Position numbers and translations under genes: made by a program. Of a stretch of DNA of 64,000 bases, positions 22,147 to 30,138 are shown in pieces. Position 1 is the first letter of the stretch, and the number at the start of each line of letters is the position of its first letter. Source of the stretch: Methylobacterium sp. C25 (GTDB lineage: Bacteria; Pseudomonadota; Alphaproteobacteria; Rhizobiales; Beijerinckiaceae); NCBI RefSeq assembly GCF_021352225.1, contig NZ_JAAUVI010000001.1:1150191-1214190 (forward strand), written 5' to 3'. The notes under the pieces are model-generated. The model had not been told where the DNA came from, searched no databases, and saw only the letters and a list, made by a program, of their open reading frames with translations.

Positions 22147-22544
22147 CGCGTCATCCTGTCGTGAGACCGCCACGCGCCGAGCGACGCGCGGGAAGAGCCG
22201 GTGTCAGGGGGCGGGTCGCTTGGCGCGAGAGGCGCGAGCGATCGCCGGATGATGCGGACGAACCCGCCCCGGCCGGGCACTGACCCGGTGGGAGCGCGAA
22301 GGCCCCCGCCTTCGCCGCATCTTGGAATGGGAATAATGTATCCGGCTGCCGGACAATCAAGCAATGCAGCCCACGGCTTGGGTAACGCGACCGGGTTGCG
22401 CTCAGCGAGAGCGGCGTGATGTTTCGCACATGGCACGACTGCGCGGGATTGAAGGTCGCATGCTGGAACCATTCCAGGCACTCGGCGTCGTCCGATCGCA
22501 ACCCTGCGGCACTGTCGTCAGGGACTACGACCGGAGCCGAAACC
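22147..22544. other. Divergent regulatory region between the hydroxylase operon and cytochrome c
   Basis: About 400 bp without a credible gene, serving two divergent transcripts. It holds a large nested inverted repeat (22203-22275). The start of the cytochrome c could lie further upstream than chosen here, since an open frame runs back to 22416, but that part lacks a signal peptide pattern and coding character. Confidence 0.5.
22203..22275. repeat. Large nested inverted repeat
   Basis: GGGGCGGGT at 22208-22216 pairs exactly with 22262-22270. Inside it a second stem (CGCT/GCGC at about 22217-22227 with GCGC/AGCG at about 22231-22240) can fold. The flanking GTCAG (22203-22207) and CTGAC (about 22280) may extend it. 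It resembles a cruciform or bipartite intergenic element, placed about 60 bp upstream of the small-subunit start. Confidence 0.55.
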
Positions 22545-23099
22545 GTGCAGAACCGTCCAGCAGCGCTGCTTCTCGCAGCATCCACGACGCTTGCCTTGAT
22601 GGCATTTCCCGCCTTTGCAGCTCCGAACTCCGCTGATGCGGCGTCGCTGAAGAGCGAAGGCCCGACCCAGCCAGCCAAGGTCGAGGACGGCCGCTACACC
22701 GACAAGGACGGCAACCCAACCTATCACGTCACGGAAGGTGGCAAGAAGGTCGATTGGCCGACTATGTCCGGCTACCTGCGCTACAATTCGAACTGCATCG
22801 TCTGTCACGGTCCGGATGGAGCCGGTTCGACCTATGCGCCCTCGCTCGTGGATGCGCTCAAGACTGACGATTTCTCGACCTTCTCCGGCATCGTCGCGGG
22901 TGGAAAGAAGGACGTCAGCTCGTCGCAGAATCTCGTGATGCCGGCCTTCGCAGACAATAAGAACGTGATGTGCTACCTCACCGACATCTACACCTATCTG
23001 CGTGGTCGTTCGGACGGCGTCATCGGTCGCGGCCGACCGGCTGAGCACGAGCCGAAATCCGAGAGCTTCAAGAAGGCCGAAAACGAGTGCATGGGCTAA
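22545..23099 (+). CDS. Four-cysteine c-type cytochrome, methanol-metabolism type
   Basis: A periplasmic monoheme cytochrome of 184 residues. It starts at GTG with GGAG upstream; the signal peptide is VQNRPAALLLAASTTLALMA then FPAFA. The heme site is NCIVCHGPDGAGS, and LVMPAF may give the axial Met. Two further Cys (NVMCYLTDIYTYLRG and ENECMG) give four cysteines in the mature protein, matching the family I know as 4cys_cytochr, linked to methanol oxidation. It faces away from the hydroxylase operon and could accept its electrons; that link is inferred. A stem-loop follows. Confidence 0.82.
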   Translation: MQNRPAALLLAASTTLALMAFPAFAAPNSADAASLKSEGPTQPAKVEDGRYTDKDGNPTYHVTEGGKKVDWPTMSGYLRYNSNCIVCHGPDGAGSTYAPSLVDALKTDDFSTFSGIVAGGKKDVSSSQNLVMPAFADNKNVMCYLTDIYTYLRGRSDGVIGRGRPAEHEPKSESFKKAENECMG

Positions 23100-23203
23100 G
23101 GTCCGTCGTGGCCCGGGACGATGCCTCCTCCCGAGGGGGGGCGACGTCACCGGCGCCCTCGATTGCGACCAGGCCCTGCTCGTCCAACACAGGACGTGAT
23201 CGA

Positions 23204-23231
23204 CATCGTGATCCCCGAGATCGCGATGCTT
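23204..23231. terminator. Candidate terminator between cytochrome c and sirtuin genes
   Basis: Arms 23204-23213 and 23219-23228 form a 10-bp stem with one wobble and a 5-base loop, followed by CTTT. It sits between two convergent genes and could serve either. The T run is short. Confidence 0.45.
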
Positions 23232-23252
23232 TGCTGAGAAGAGCGCGTTGGC

Positions 23253-23966
23253 TCACGTTTCAAGGAGCCACGCGATGAACTCCGGCACCACCACGCTTGC
23301 CGGCCCATACCGCGCCTCGTCGAAATGCGCGGCGTTGTCGGACGGTTCGAGGTTGAGCTCGCAGGTACGGATACCGAGTGCTCGCGCCTGGGCGACGTAA
23401 CCGGCAGCCGGATAGACGGCACCGGAGGTGCCGATGGCAACGAAGAGATCAGCCTCCCGCAGCGCGGCGCCGATGATGTCGAGATGTTTGGGCATCTCGC
23501 CGAACCAGACGATGTCCGGCCGCAGCCCGCCTGCCTCGCCGCAGGCGGGGCACGGCGTCTCAAGCGACAGGTCTTCGCGCCAGGGCATGACGGCCTCACA
23601 GCCGAGGCAACGTGCCTCGAGGATCTCGCCGTGCATATGGCTGACAGTGCGGCTGCCCGCTCGCTCGTGCAGGTCGTCGACGTTCTGCGTGCAGAGGAAC
23701 AAGCTCGCGCCGCGCTGCTGAAGGCGGCTTTCGAGATGGGCCAGTGCCGTGTGGGCGGCATTAGGAGCGGCTGCGATCACACCCCTGCGGCGCAGGTTGT
23801 AGAACTCGTGAACCAGCACCGGGTCGCGCCCGAACGCTTCGGGCGTCGCGAGCTGCATCGGATCGAACCGGCTCCAGATGCCGCCGCGATCCCGAAAGGT
23901 GCCCAGCCCGCTCTCCGCCGAGACGCCAGCTCCGGTCAGCACGAATACCCGTTGCGGTGAGTTCAT
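23253..23966 (-). CDS. cobB: NAD-dependent protein deacylase (sirtuin)
   Basis: Removes acyl groups from lysines using NAD+, 237 residues. Motifs: FVLTGAGVSAESGLGTFRD for NAD binding, CTQNVDDLHERAG, catalytic His in SHMHGEI, and zinc cysteines in CLGC and CPAC. The HEFYNLRRR segment carries the Tyr-x-x-Arg pair typical of class III sirtuins, which favour succinyl or malonyl groups. It could regulate central metabolism. Divergent from the SPFH/NfeD pair. Confidence 0.9.
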   Translation of the reverse strand: MNSPQRVFVLTGAGVSAESGLGTFRDRGGIWSRFDPMQLATPEAFGRDPVLVHEFYNLRRRGVIAAAPNAAHTALAHLESRLQQRGASLFLCTQNVDDLHERAGSRTVSHMHGEILEARCLGCEAVMPWREDLSLETPCPACGEAGGLRPDIVWFGEMPKHLDIIGAALREADLFVAIGTSGAVYPAAGYVAQARALGIRTCELNLEPSDNAAHFDEARYGPASVVVPEFIAWLLET

Positions 23967-24127
23967 CGCACGCGCCTTTCGTCAGGTCGGAGATCACACC
24001 GCTCTGGCCCGCAATGCCACGATCCTCCCCGTCGAGGGCCGTGCCGCGCTGGTGCGCCAGGTTACTTTCAACTGACACGCGAGGCACCATAAGGTGAAGC
24101 TCGTTCGCGGAATCAGGCGGGGCCTTC

Positions 24128-25129
24128 ATGACAATCTCTATCGGGGTGAGCGCAGTCGCGGTCGCCTTCGCGCTGCTCGTCATCATCACGCTGGCGATCG
24201 GCATCCGCACGATCCCGCAGGGCTACGTCCACACCGTGGAGCGCTTCGGCCGTTACAGCCGCTCGCTACATTCCGGACTCGGGCTGATCATCCCGTATGT
24301 CGAGCGGATCGGCCGCCGGGTGAACGTCATGGAGCAGGTCGTCGAGGTGCCGAGCCAGGAGGCCTTCACCCGGGACAACGCAGCAGTCAGGATCGATGCG
24401 GTGGTGTTCTATCAGGTGCTGGACGCGGCCCGTGCCTCCTACGAGATTTCCAATCTCCAGGTCGCGCTGCTGACCCTGACGATGACCAACATCCGCACTG
24501 TGGTCGGCTCGATGGACCTCGATCAATTGCTCTCGCATCGCGATGAGATCAACGATCGCCTCCTCAAGGTGCTCGATGCGGCCGCCTCGCCCTGGGGCGT
24601 CAAGATGAACCGCGTCGAGATCAAGGACATCCTACCACCGGCCGACCTCGCCGGCTCGATGGCCCGCCAGATGAAGGCCGAGCGTGAAAAGCGCGCCTCG
24701 GTCCTCGAGGCGGAGGGTCAGCGGCAGGCCGAAATTCTTCGCGCCGAAGGGCGCAAGCAGTCGGCGATCCTGGAGGCGGAGGGCCGCCGTGAAGCCGCGT
24801 TTCGCGATGCCGAGGCCCGCGAGCGCTCGGCCGAGGCCGAGGCGAAGGCCACGGGCATGGTAAGTGAGGCCATCGCCAAGGGTGACATCGCCGCAGCGAA
24901 CTTCCTGGTGGCCGAGAAGTATGTCGACGCGGTCAAGGCCATTGCCACCGCGCCGAACCAGCGTGTCGTGGTGGTGCCGATCGAGGCGGCCGCACTTGCG
25001 GGCACGCTCGGCGGCATCGCCGAGATCACCCGCAGTGTGTTCGGTGACGGCGGTAGCCAAGGGGGCCGCGCCGCCGGTCTCCCGCCGCGCGTCGGCAATC
25101 CGGCGCCCAAGCCAGTGACCGCGCCATGA
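24128..25129 (+). CDS. SPFH / band-7 membrane protein (QmcA-type)
   Basis: A 333-residue membrane-anchored scaffold protein. Residues about 8-26 are one transmembrane segment, followed by the band-7 domain starting IRTIPQGYVHTVERFGRYS. The region after residue 175 (MKAEREKRASVLEAEGQRQ and following repeats of EAEGRR/AEGRKQ) is a charged coiled coil. Such proteins form large rings and often act with an NfeD partner, which here overlaps by four bases (ATGA), showing translational coupling. They may control membrane protease or lipid domains. Confidence 0.9.
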   Translation: MTISIGVSAVAVAFALLVIITLAIGIRTIPQGYVHTVERFGRYSRSLHSGLGLIIPYVERIGRRVNVMEQVVEVPSQEAFTRDNAAVRIDAVVFYQVLDAARASYEISNLQVALLTLTMTNIRTVVGSMDLDQLLSHRDEINDRLLKVLDAAASPWGVKMNRVEIKDILPPADLAGSMARQMKAEREKRASVLEAEGQRQAEILRAEGRKQSAILEAEGRREAAFRDAEARERSAEAEAKATGMVSEAIAKGDIAAANFLVAEKYVDAVKAIATAPNQRVVVVPIEAAALAGTLGGIAEITRSVFGDGGSQGGRAAGLPPRVGNPAPKPVTAP

Positions 25130-25554
25130 CTGGCCTCGCCGCTATCGATCCGGCCTGGGGCTGGATCCTCGCCGGGCTCCTGCTGATGGGTGGGGAACTG
25201 CTTATTCCCGGCATCTTCCTGGTCTGGCTCGGGCTCGCCGCTTTCGTCACCGGCTTGGTCGAGGCCGGGGTGGACCTGCCCTGGCAGGCGCAGTTGCCGC
25301 TTTTCGCGGTGCTCTCGGCGATCACGGTGACGATCGCGACGCGGCTCAACCGCGTTGAACTTCCGCTGCTGAACCGCGGCGTGCAGGGGCTGGTCGGCCG
25401 AGAGGTCGTGCTGGAAGCCCCCATTGTCGCGGGGCGCGGCGGCGTGCGTCTCGACGATACGCTCTGGCGCGTCTCCGGACCCGACTTGCCGGCGGGAACG
25501 CGGGTCCGTGTGACGGGCGCCGAAGGCACCGTGCTGACGGTCATGGCGGCATAA
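25126..25554 (+). CDS. NfeD-family membrane protein
   Basis: A 142-residue protein with two or three N-terminal transmembrane segments (WGWILAGLLLMGGELLIPGI and following) and a C-terminal OB-fold (GLVGREVVLEAPIVAGRGG, then DLPAGTRVRVTGAEGTVL). The family pairs with SPFH proteins; the start overlaps the SPFH stop by ATGA. The short form lacks the ClpP-like protease domain of longer NfeD proteins. Role: presumed partner that shapes SPFH assemblies. Confidence 0.9.
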   Translation: MTGLAAIDPAWGWILAGLLLMGGELLIPGIFLVWLGLAAFVTGLVEAGVDLPWQAQLPLFAVLSAITVTIATRLNRVELPLLNRGVQGLVGREVVLEAPIVAGRGGVRLDDTLWRVSGPDLPAGTRVRVTGAEGTVLTVMAA

Positions 25555-25579
25555 CGGCCGCCTCTCTCCCGTCGTGCGT

Positions 25580-26035
25580 TTACCGGGTCTTGGTTTCCAT
25601 GAGCCTCGCCCGCACCGTCTCCAGACCGCGGGAGAGTTCGCCGAGATCGTCGGCCAGCCAATCGTAGATCGCGGCTGCAGCGTCCGGGAATTCCTTCAGC
25701 ACCCGCGTCATGAGCTGCGCACTGATCCGCATGAGCTCGGTGCTGGACGTCGCGACAGCGTCGGTCGGACGTTTACCCTTGGCGAACAAAGCGGTGCGGC
25801 CGATCAGGGCGGAGCTGCCGGCAAGCACCGGCGTGCCGCCCGGACCCTTGAGTTCGACTGTCCCAGACAGGACGACGAATCCACCGTCAGCCTTGTCGCC
25901 GCGCTCGAACAAGCGCTCACCGGGTTCCAGCGAGATCCGCTCGCCGGCAAAGGTCAGCAGTCGAAGCGCGCCGGAATCGAAGAACTCGAAAACGGGTGCG
26001 GCGGCGAGGATCGCGATGTCGTCGTCGAGCCCCAA
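25580..26035 (-). CDS. Cyclic nucleotide-binding (cNMP) domain protein
   Basis: A 151-residue protein made almost entirely of one Crp/Fnr-type sensor fold: PVFEFFDSGALRLLTFAGER, then PGERLFERGDKADGGFVVLSG with the beta-roll, and the long C helix with AAAAIYDWLADDLGELS. There is no helix-turn-helix, kinase or channel domain, so it is a stand-alone sensor or adaptor. The typical RxA phosphate-binding motif is not clear, so cAMP binding is uncertain. It converges on nfeD and lies beside the CenR-like regulator on the same strand. Confidence 0.78.
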   Translation of the reverse strand: MGLDDDIAILAAAPVFEFFDSGALRLLTFAGERISLEPGERLFERGDKADGGFVVLSGTVELKGPGGTPVLAGSSALIGRTALFAKGKRPTDAVATSSTELMRISAQLMTRVLKEFPDAAAAIYDWLADDLGELSRGLETVRARLMETKTR

Positions 26036-26209
26036 TGCGCGCCCATCCCCCGGCCAGTTTCTGCTGCCGAATGTCCCTTAGCCGAAGCGGGCCAAGCCGC
26101 GAAGCGCGGGGTGCCCGCATGTGAGGCCGGCTCGTCTGGCAGGCTCGCCGATGAATATCGCCAAGACCTTAACCCGGCGTTGACCACGCCCTGAGCTGAG
26201 GGGTTCACC

Positions 26210-26896
26210 CTATGGCAGCAGCTTGTAGCCGCCGGCCTCGGTGATCAGGATCGCGGCGGCGGCCGGATTCGGCTCGATTTTCTGGCGCAGCCGGTAGATG
26301 TGGGTCTCGAGCGTGTGCGTCGTGACGTGGGCGTTGTAGCCCCAGACTTCGGCGAGCAGCGTATCGCGGCCTACGACCTCGCGGCCGGCGCGGTAGAGGT
26401 AGCGGAGAATTGCCGTTTCCTTCTCGGTCAGCTTCAGCTTTGAGCCGCGCTCGCCGACCAGGAGCTTCGCGCCTGGCCTGAAGGTGTAGGGGCCGATACG
26501 GAAAATCGCGTCCTCGCTCGCCTGGTGCTGGCGCAGCTGCGCGCGGATGCGGGCGAGCAGCACTGCGAACTTGAAGGGCTTGGTGACGTAGTCGTTGGCG
26601 CCGGCTTCCAGCCCTTCGACAGTGTCGGCCTCGGAATCTTGCGCCGTCAGCATGATGATCGGCCCACGAAACCCCTCGCGCCGCATCACGCGCACGGCCT
26701 CGCGCCCGTCCATGTCGGGCAATCCGACATCCATGACGAGAAGATCGGTCCGATCCTGCGCAACAAGGTCGATCGCGGCTTGCGCGTTCGCAGCGCCGCT
26801 GGCGGCGAACTCCTCGTAGAGGTCGAGTTCTTCGGTGAGTGTTTCTCGCAGCGCATCGTCGTCGTCGCAGACGAGGAGACGGTGGGTATTGGTCAT
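26210..26896 (-). CDS. OmpR-family response regulator, CenR-like
   Basis: A 228-residue transcription regulator. The receiver domain has acidic residues CDDDDALRETL, the phosphoacceptor Asp in LLVMDVGLPDMDG and the Lys in YVTKPFKF. The C-terminal winged helix shows KLTEKETAILRYLYRAGREV and THTLETHIYRLRQKIEPNP. The sequence is close to what I recall of CenR, an essential envelope regulator in alphaproteobacteria; I give no symbol because I cannot compare sequences. No sensor kinase is adjacent. It is divergent from an L,D-transpeptidase, which fits an envelope role. Confidence 0.88.
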   Translation of the reverse strand: MTNTHRLLVCDDDDALRETLTEELDLYEEFAASGAANAQAAIDLVAQDRTDLLVMDVGLPDMDGREAVRVMRREGFRGPIIMLTAQDSEADTVEGLEAGANDYVTKPFKFAVLLARIRAQLRQHQASEDAIFRIGPYTFRPGAKLLVGERGSKLKLTEKETAILRYLYRAGREVVGRDTLLAEVWGYNAHVTTHTLETHIYRLRQKIEPNPAAAAILITEAGGYKLLP

Positions 26897-27238
26897 CGGA
26901 GGCGGAACTCCCGCGCGAAACTCTGCGCGTCGGCTCCCGATCGCTGGACGATCGGGCCCGGGTGCGTCGGACAAGGGGTGCTTGGCGTCGAGACTGCCCC
27001 ATCCGGGCGCCGAGAGCACTGCGAGCCGTCCGGAATGGACGAGCCCGAGCGCCAACCTAATCCGTTTTCTTTATCATGGAATAACAAACGCCCCGGTTTT
27101 GCAGCGATTTCAGGTCATTGTCACCGCATTGCCAAGCTTCTTCGCTGCGATGGCTCCCGGCGTGCGACCGGCCGCTGTAGGACTCTGCCGATAGGGTCTC
27201 GAGACGATTGGTTTTTTTGAGGGGGGACGCCGGGATCG
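26897..27238. other. Divergent intergenic region between response regulator and L,D-transpeptidase
   Basis: About 340 bp with no credible gene. An 8-bp stem (26936-26943 with 26949-26956) lies near the regulator's start. Promoters for both divergent genes must be here; an AT-rich patch around 27060-27090 is the best place for one. Confidence 0.45.
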
Positions 27239-27775
27239 ATGAAGCGGACGACACTTTCCGTCCTGCGCGTCCGCACGCTCGTCGGCGACAGGACCCGCGG
27301 GCATCTCCTCGCGGGGTACACCGTGATTCTCTGCGCACTCGGCCGCTCTGGCGTCGTCCAGGTCAAGCGCGAGGGGGATGGCGGCTCGCCGCGGGGCGCG
27401 TTCCGCCTGCGCGGCGGAGCCTATCGGCCCGACCATCTTCGGGTGCGTCCGCGGACCGCGTTGCCACTGCGTGCGACGCAACGAGGAGATGGCTGGTGCG
27501 ACGACCCACGCGACCGGCGTTACAATCGGCCGGTCCGCCTGCCGTTGCCCGGCGTGAGCGCCGAGGAAATGTGGCGCCAGGACGGTCTCTACGACTTCGT
27601 GATCGACCTCGACTGCAACCGCGGGCCGATCCGTCCGGGTCGCGGTTCGGCGATCTTCATGCATGTGGCGCGGCCGGGTTACCAGCCGACCGAGGGCTGC
27701 GTTGCCCTAGCTCGCACCGACCTCGCGAGACTGCTTCGCCGTCTCGGGCCGCGCACGGTGTTGACCATCACTTGA
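27239..27775 (+). CDS. L,D-transpeptidase (YkuD domain)
   Basis: A 178-residue peptidoglycan cross-linking or protein-anchoring enzyme. The catalytic motif is FMHVARPGYQPTEGCVAL, with His and Cys in the YkuD arrangement; KREGDGGSPRGAFRLRG is the conserved N-terminal part. No signal peptide is visible at the chosen start, although the first residues are Arg-rich; export is expected from its role. Preceded by a GGGGGG stretch near the ATG. Facing a CenR-like regulator suggests joint envelope control. Confidence 0.8.
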   Translation: MKRTTLSVLRVRTLVGDRTRGHLLAGYTVILCALGRSGVVQVKREGDGGSPRGAFRLRGGAYRPDHLRVRPRTALPLRATQRGDGWCDDPRDRRYNRPVRLPLPGVSAEEMWRQDGLYDFVIDLDCNRGPIRPGRGSAIFMHVARPGYQPTEGCVALARTDLARLLRRLGPRTVLTIT

Positions 27776-28006
27776 GGAGCGCGCGCCGCCGCCTGGCGAA
27801 TGAATGCTGAGGTTGTTGATCGTCCAACAAGCAGATCGATCGGTGGACGATCTGATCCCTCGGGCGTTCTGATCGGAGATCAACGACGACGCGCGACGGC
27901 ACTATCCTGCCATCCAAGTGGCGGCCGCCTGTCATAGACTGCGCTCATGTGCTACCGCACCAATGCCTGAGCGGATCGACCTATCCGCGACAGAGGATGG
28001 TCTGCA

Positions 28007-28438
28007 GTGTCGAAGCAAGCTCACACGGCGCCGCCCTGCCATTGCTTGGCGATGCGTCAGGCCTCGCGACAGGTCACCCAACTCTACGATCAGCATTTCG
28101 GGCCGACGGGCTTGCGCATTACCCAGTATTCGGTGCTGCGCGTAATCAAGCGCTGCGAACTGGTCGCCATGCAGCGTCTGGCTGATGAGATGGTCATGGA
28201 CCGCACGACGCTAAGTCGCGCCCTTCGCCCGCTGGAGCGCGACGGCCTCGTCAACGTGGCGCCGGGTCTCGACGCCCGCACGCGGATGCTGTCCCTCACC
28301 CAGGCCGGTCACGATCTGCTCGAAGAGTTGATGCCGATCTGGAACCGAGCCCAGACCGAATTCGAGACGCGATTCGGTTCAGCAGAGACGCAGGACCTGC
28401 GAGGGATGCTCTCGCGTGTTGTCAGCCAGACGGCTTGA
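28007..28438 (+). CDS. MarR-family transcriptional regulator
   Basis: A 143-residue winged-helix regulator. The recognition-helix region is MQRLADEMVMDRTTLSRALRP, followed by the wing LDARTRMLSLTQAG. N-terminal Cys residues (PPCHCLAM) could sense oxidants or metals. The start is GTG. Its neighbours are an L,D-transpeptidase gene upstream and the convergent YggS gene; no obvious target gene adjoins it, so its regulon is unknown. Confidence 0.87.
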   Translation: MSKQAHTAPPCHCLAMRQASRQVTQLYDQHFGPTGLRITQYSVLRVIKRCELVAMQRLADEMVMDRTTLSRALRPLERDGLVNVAPGLDARTRMLSLTQAGHDLLEELMPIWNRAQTEFETRFGSAETQDLRGMLSRVVSQTA

Positions 28439-28448
28439 GGCAAATCTC

Positions 28449-29174
28449 TCAACCCTTTCTCGCTCGCGCTCCGAAGATGGCCGTGCCGACGCGGACATGT
28501 GTCGCACCCATCTGGATCGCGGCCGGGAAGTCCGCGCTCATGCCCATCGACAGGATCGGCAGGCGATGCCGGTCGGCGATGCGGGCTAGCAGCGCGAAGT
28601 GAGGTGAGGGCGGGTCCTCGGCCGGAGGGATGCACATCAGCCCCTGAATCGTCAGGCCGTGAGTGCTGCGGCATTCGGCCAGGAGCGTCTCCACGGCGTC
28701 GGGGGCAACGCCGGCCTTTTGTGCTTCGTCGCCGGTATTGACCTGGATCAGCAGCTTCGGCTGACGACCGACCCGTTCGCTTTCCTTGGCGATCGCCGCG
28801 GCAAGCGACAGGCGATCGAGCGAATGAATCACGTCGAACAGCTCGACGGCCTCACGTGCCTTGTTCGACTGGAGCGGGCCGACGAAATGAAGCTCGACAT
28901 CCGGGAAACGCTCCCTGAGGGCAGGCCACTTGGCCTTGGCCTCCTGAACGTAGTTCTCGCCGAACAGACGCTGCCCAGCCTCGAGCGCCGGCAAGATCAC
29001 TTCGGCCGGGGCGGTTTTGGAGATGGCGACGAGATGGACGCTGGCCGGATCGCGCTCGTTATCCTCGGCGGCACGGCGGATCAGGGCGCGCACGTCTTCG
29101 AGACCCGCTGTGACGTCGGCTTCGCCGATGGGTGGCGTTTCGTCGTGTGTGCCAGTGGCGGGCGTTTCGGTCAT
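28449..29174 (-). CDS. PLP homeostasis protein, YggS/PLPBP family
   Basis: A 241-residue pyridoxal-phosphate-binding protein with no known catalytic activity that balances vitamin B6 and amino-acid pools. The PLP Lys lies in LVAISKTAPAEVI, and FGENYVQEAKAKW, HFVGPLQSNKA, LSMGMSADFPAAI and HVRVGTAIFG are all conserved. An N-terminal tail of about 25 residues precedes the core. It lies 23 bp behind the short-chain dehydrogenase gene, probably in one transcript. Confidence 0.92.
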   Translation of the reverse strand: MTETPATGTHDETPPIGEADVTAGLEDVRALIRRAAEDNERDPASVHLVAISKTAPAEVILPALEAGQRLFGENYVQEAKAKWPALRERFPDVELHFVGPLQSNKAREAVELFDVIHSLDRLSLAAAIAKESERVGRQPKLLIQVNTGDEAQKAGVAPDAVETLLAECRSTHGLTIQGLMCIPPAEDPPSPHFALLARIADRHRLPILSMGMSADFPAAIQMGATHVRVGTAIFGARARKG

Positions 29175-29197
29175 CGATGCTCTCACGCTACGAACGG

Positions 29198-30010
29198 CTA
29201 TCCGGGCTTCAGCGAAAAGGTCCGGTAGCGCTCGGCGGGCTCTCCCTGCCTGAATGTCTGCGCCATGGCGAGACGGGCCTCGCTGAAGCTCTCCCAGAGC
29301 CCAACGTCGAGGAGGGAGGGGATCGTCACGGCCTCGCGCTGGTCGAAGCCGACAAGCGCCGCATCGACCAGGTCGCCGACTTCCATCACCGAGCCGTCGG
29401 GCTGTGAGTCGACGGATTGTCCGGAGCGTTGCCAGATCTCGGTGCGCGTCGCGGCGGGAAGCACGGCCTGCACGTAGAGCCCGCGGGCACCGAACTCGGC
29501 CTGCAGTGATTGCGAGAGGGCCAGGATGAAGGCCTTCGTCGCTGGGTAGATGCCCGGCCGCCGCTCGGGCGCAAGGGCCAGCACCGAGGCGACGTTGACG
29601 ATGGCGCCCTCGCCACGCGCCAGGAAGCGATCGATGCTCGCCCCGGCGAGCCGCATCAACGCCGTGACGTTGAGCTGGACCAAGCGCTCCTGAGCATCGA
29701 GATCCGGATGTTCAAAACCTCCGCGAATGCTCGCGCCGGCGTTGTTGACGAGGATGCCGATGGTCTCGTCGTCCCGTAGCCGCGTCTCGACCGCGCGCAA
29801 CTGGGCGCCATCGGTGAGATCGGCCGGCAAAATGTCGATGGCCACGCCCGTTTCGGCGCGCAGGCGCGCGGCAAGCTCGTCGAGACGACTGCCGTCACGG
29901 GCCACCAGCACGAGATCGTGTCCGCGCTGGGCCAGCCGGTGGGCATAGGTCGCGCCGATCCCCGAAGAGGCGCCCGTGATCAGGGCTGCGTCGATTCCAT
30001 CGCTCGCCAT
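29198..30010 (-). CDS. Short-chain dehydrogenase/reductase
   Basis: A 270-residue SDR enzyme. The cofactor motif is ALITGASSGIGATYA; NNAG is present in GILVNNAGAS; catalytic Ser lies in NVASVLALAPERR and Tyr/Lys in YPATKAF. The sequence resembles the classical DltE-like SDR group. Substrate unknown. First gene of a probable two-gene unit with YggS. Confidence 0.88.
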   Translation of the reverse strand: MASDGIDAALITGASSGIGATYAHRLAQRGHDLVLVARDGSRLDELAARLRAETGVAIDILPADLTDGAQLRAVETRLRDDETIGILVNNAGASIRGGFEHPDLDAQERLVQLNVTALMRLAGASIDRFLARGEGAIVNVASVLALAPERRPGIYPATKAFILALSQSLQAEFGARGLYVQAVLPAATRTEIWQRSGQSVDSQPDGSVMEVGDLVDAALVGFDQREAVTIPSLLDVGLWESFSEARLAMAQTFRQGEPAERYRTFSLKPG

Positions 30011-30138
30011 CGAACCCGTTCCGCTCGCTCCCGCACGGCCGCACGGCCTCCGGGTGGTCAGGGACGGATATGGCTTTCACGCTTGCCTTTCCCATCCCGG
30101 CGGGTTTGCAGGGGGCGGCTCACGACGGAAGGACGCGC

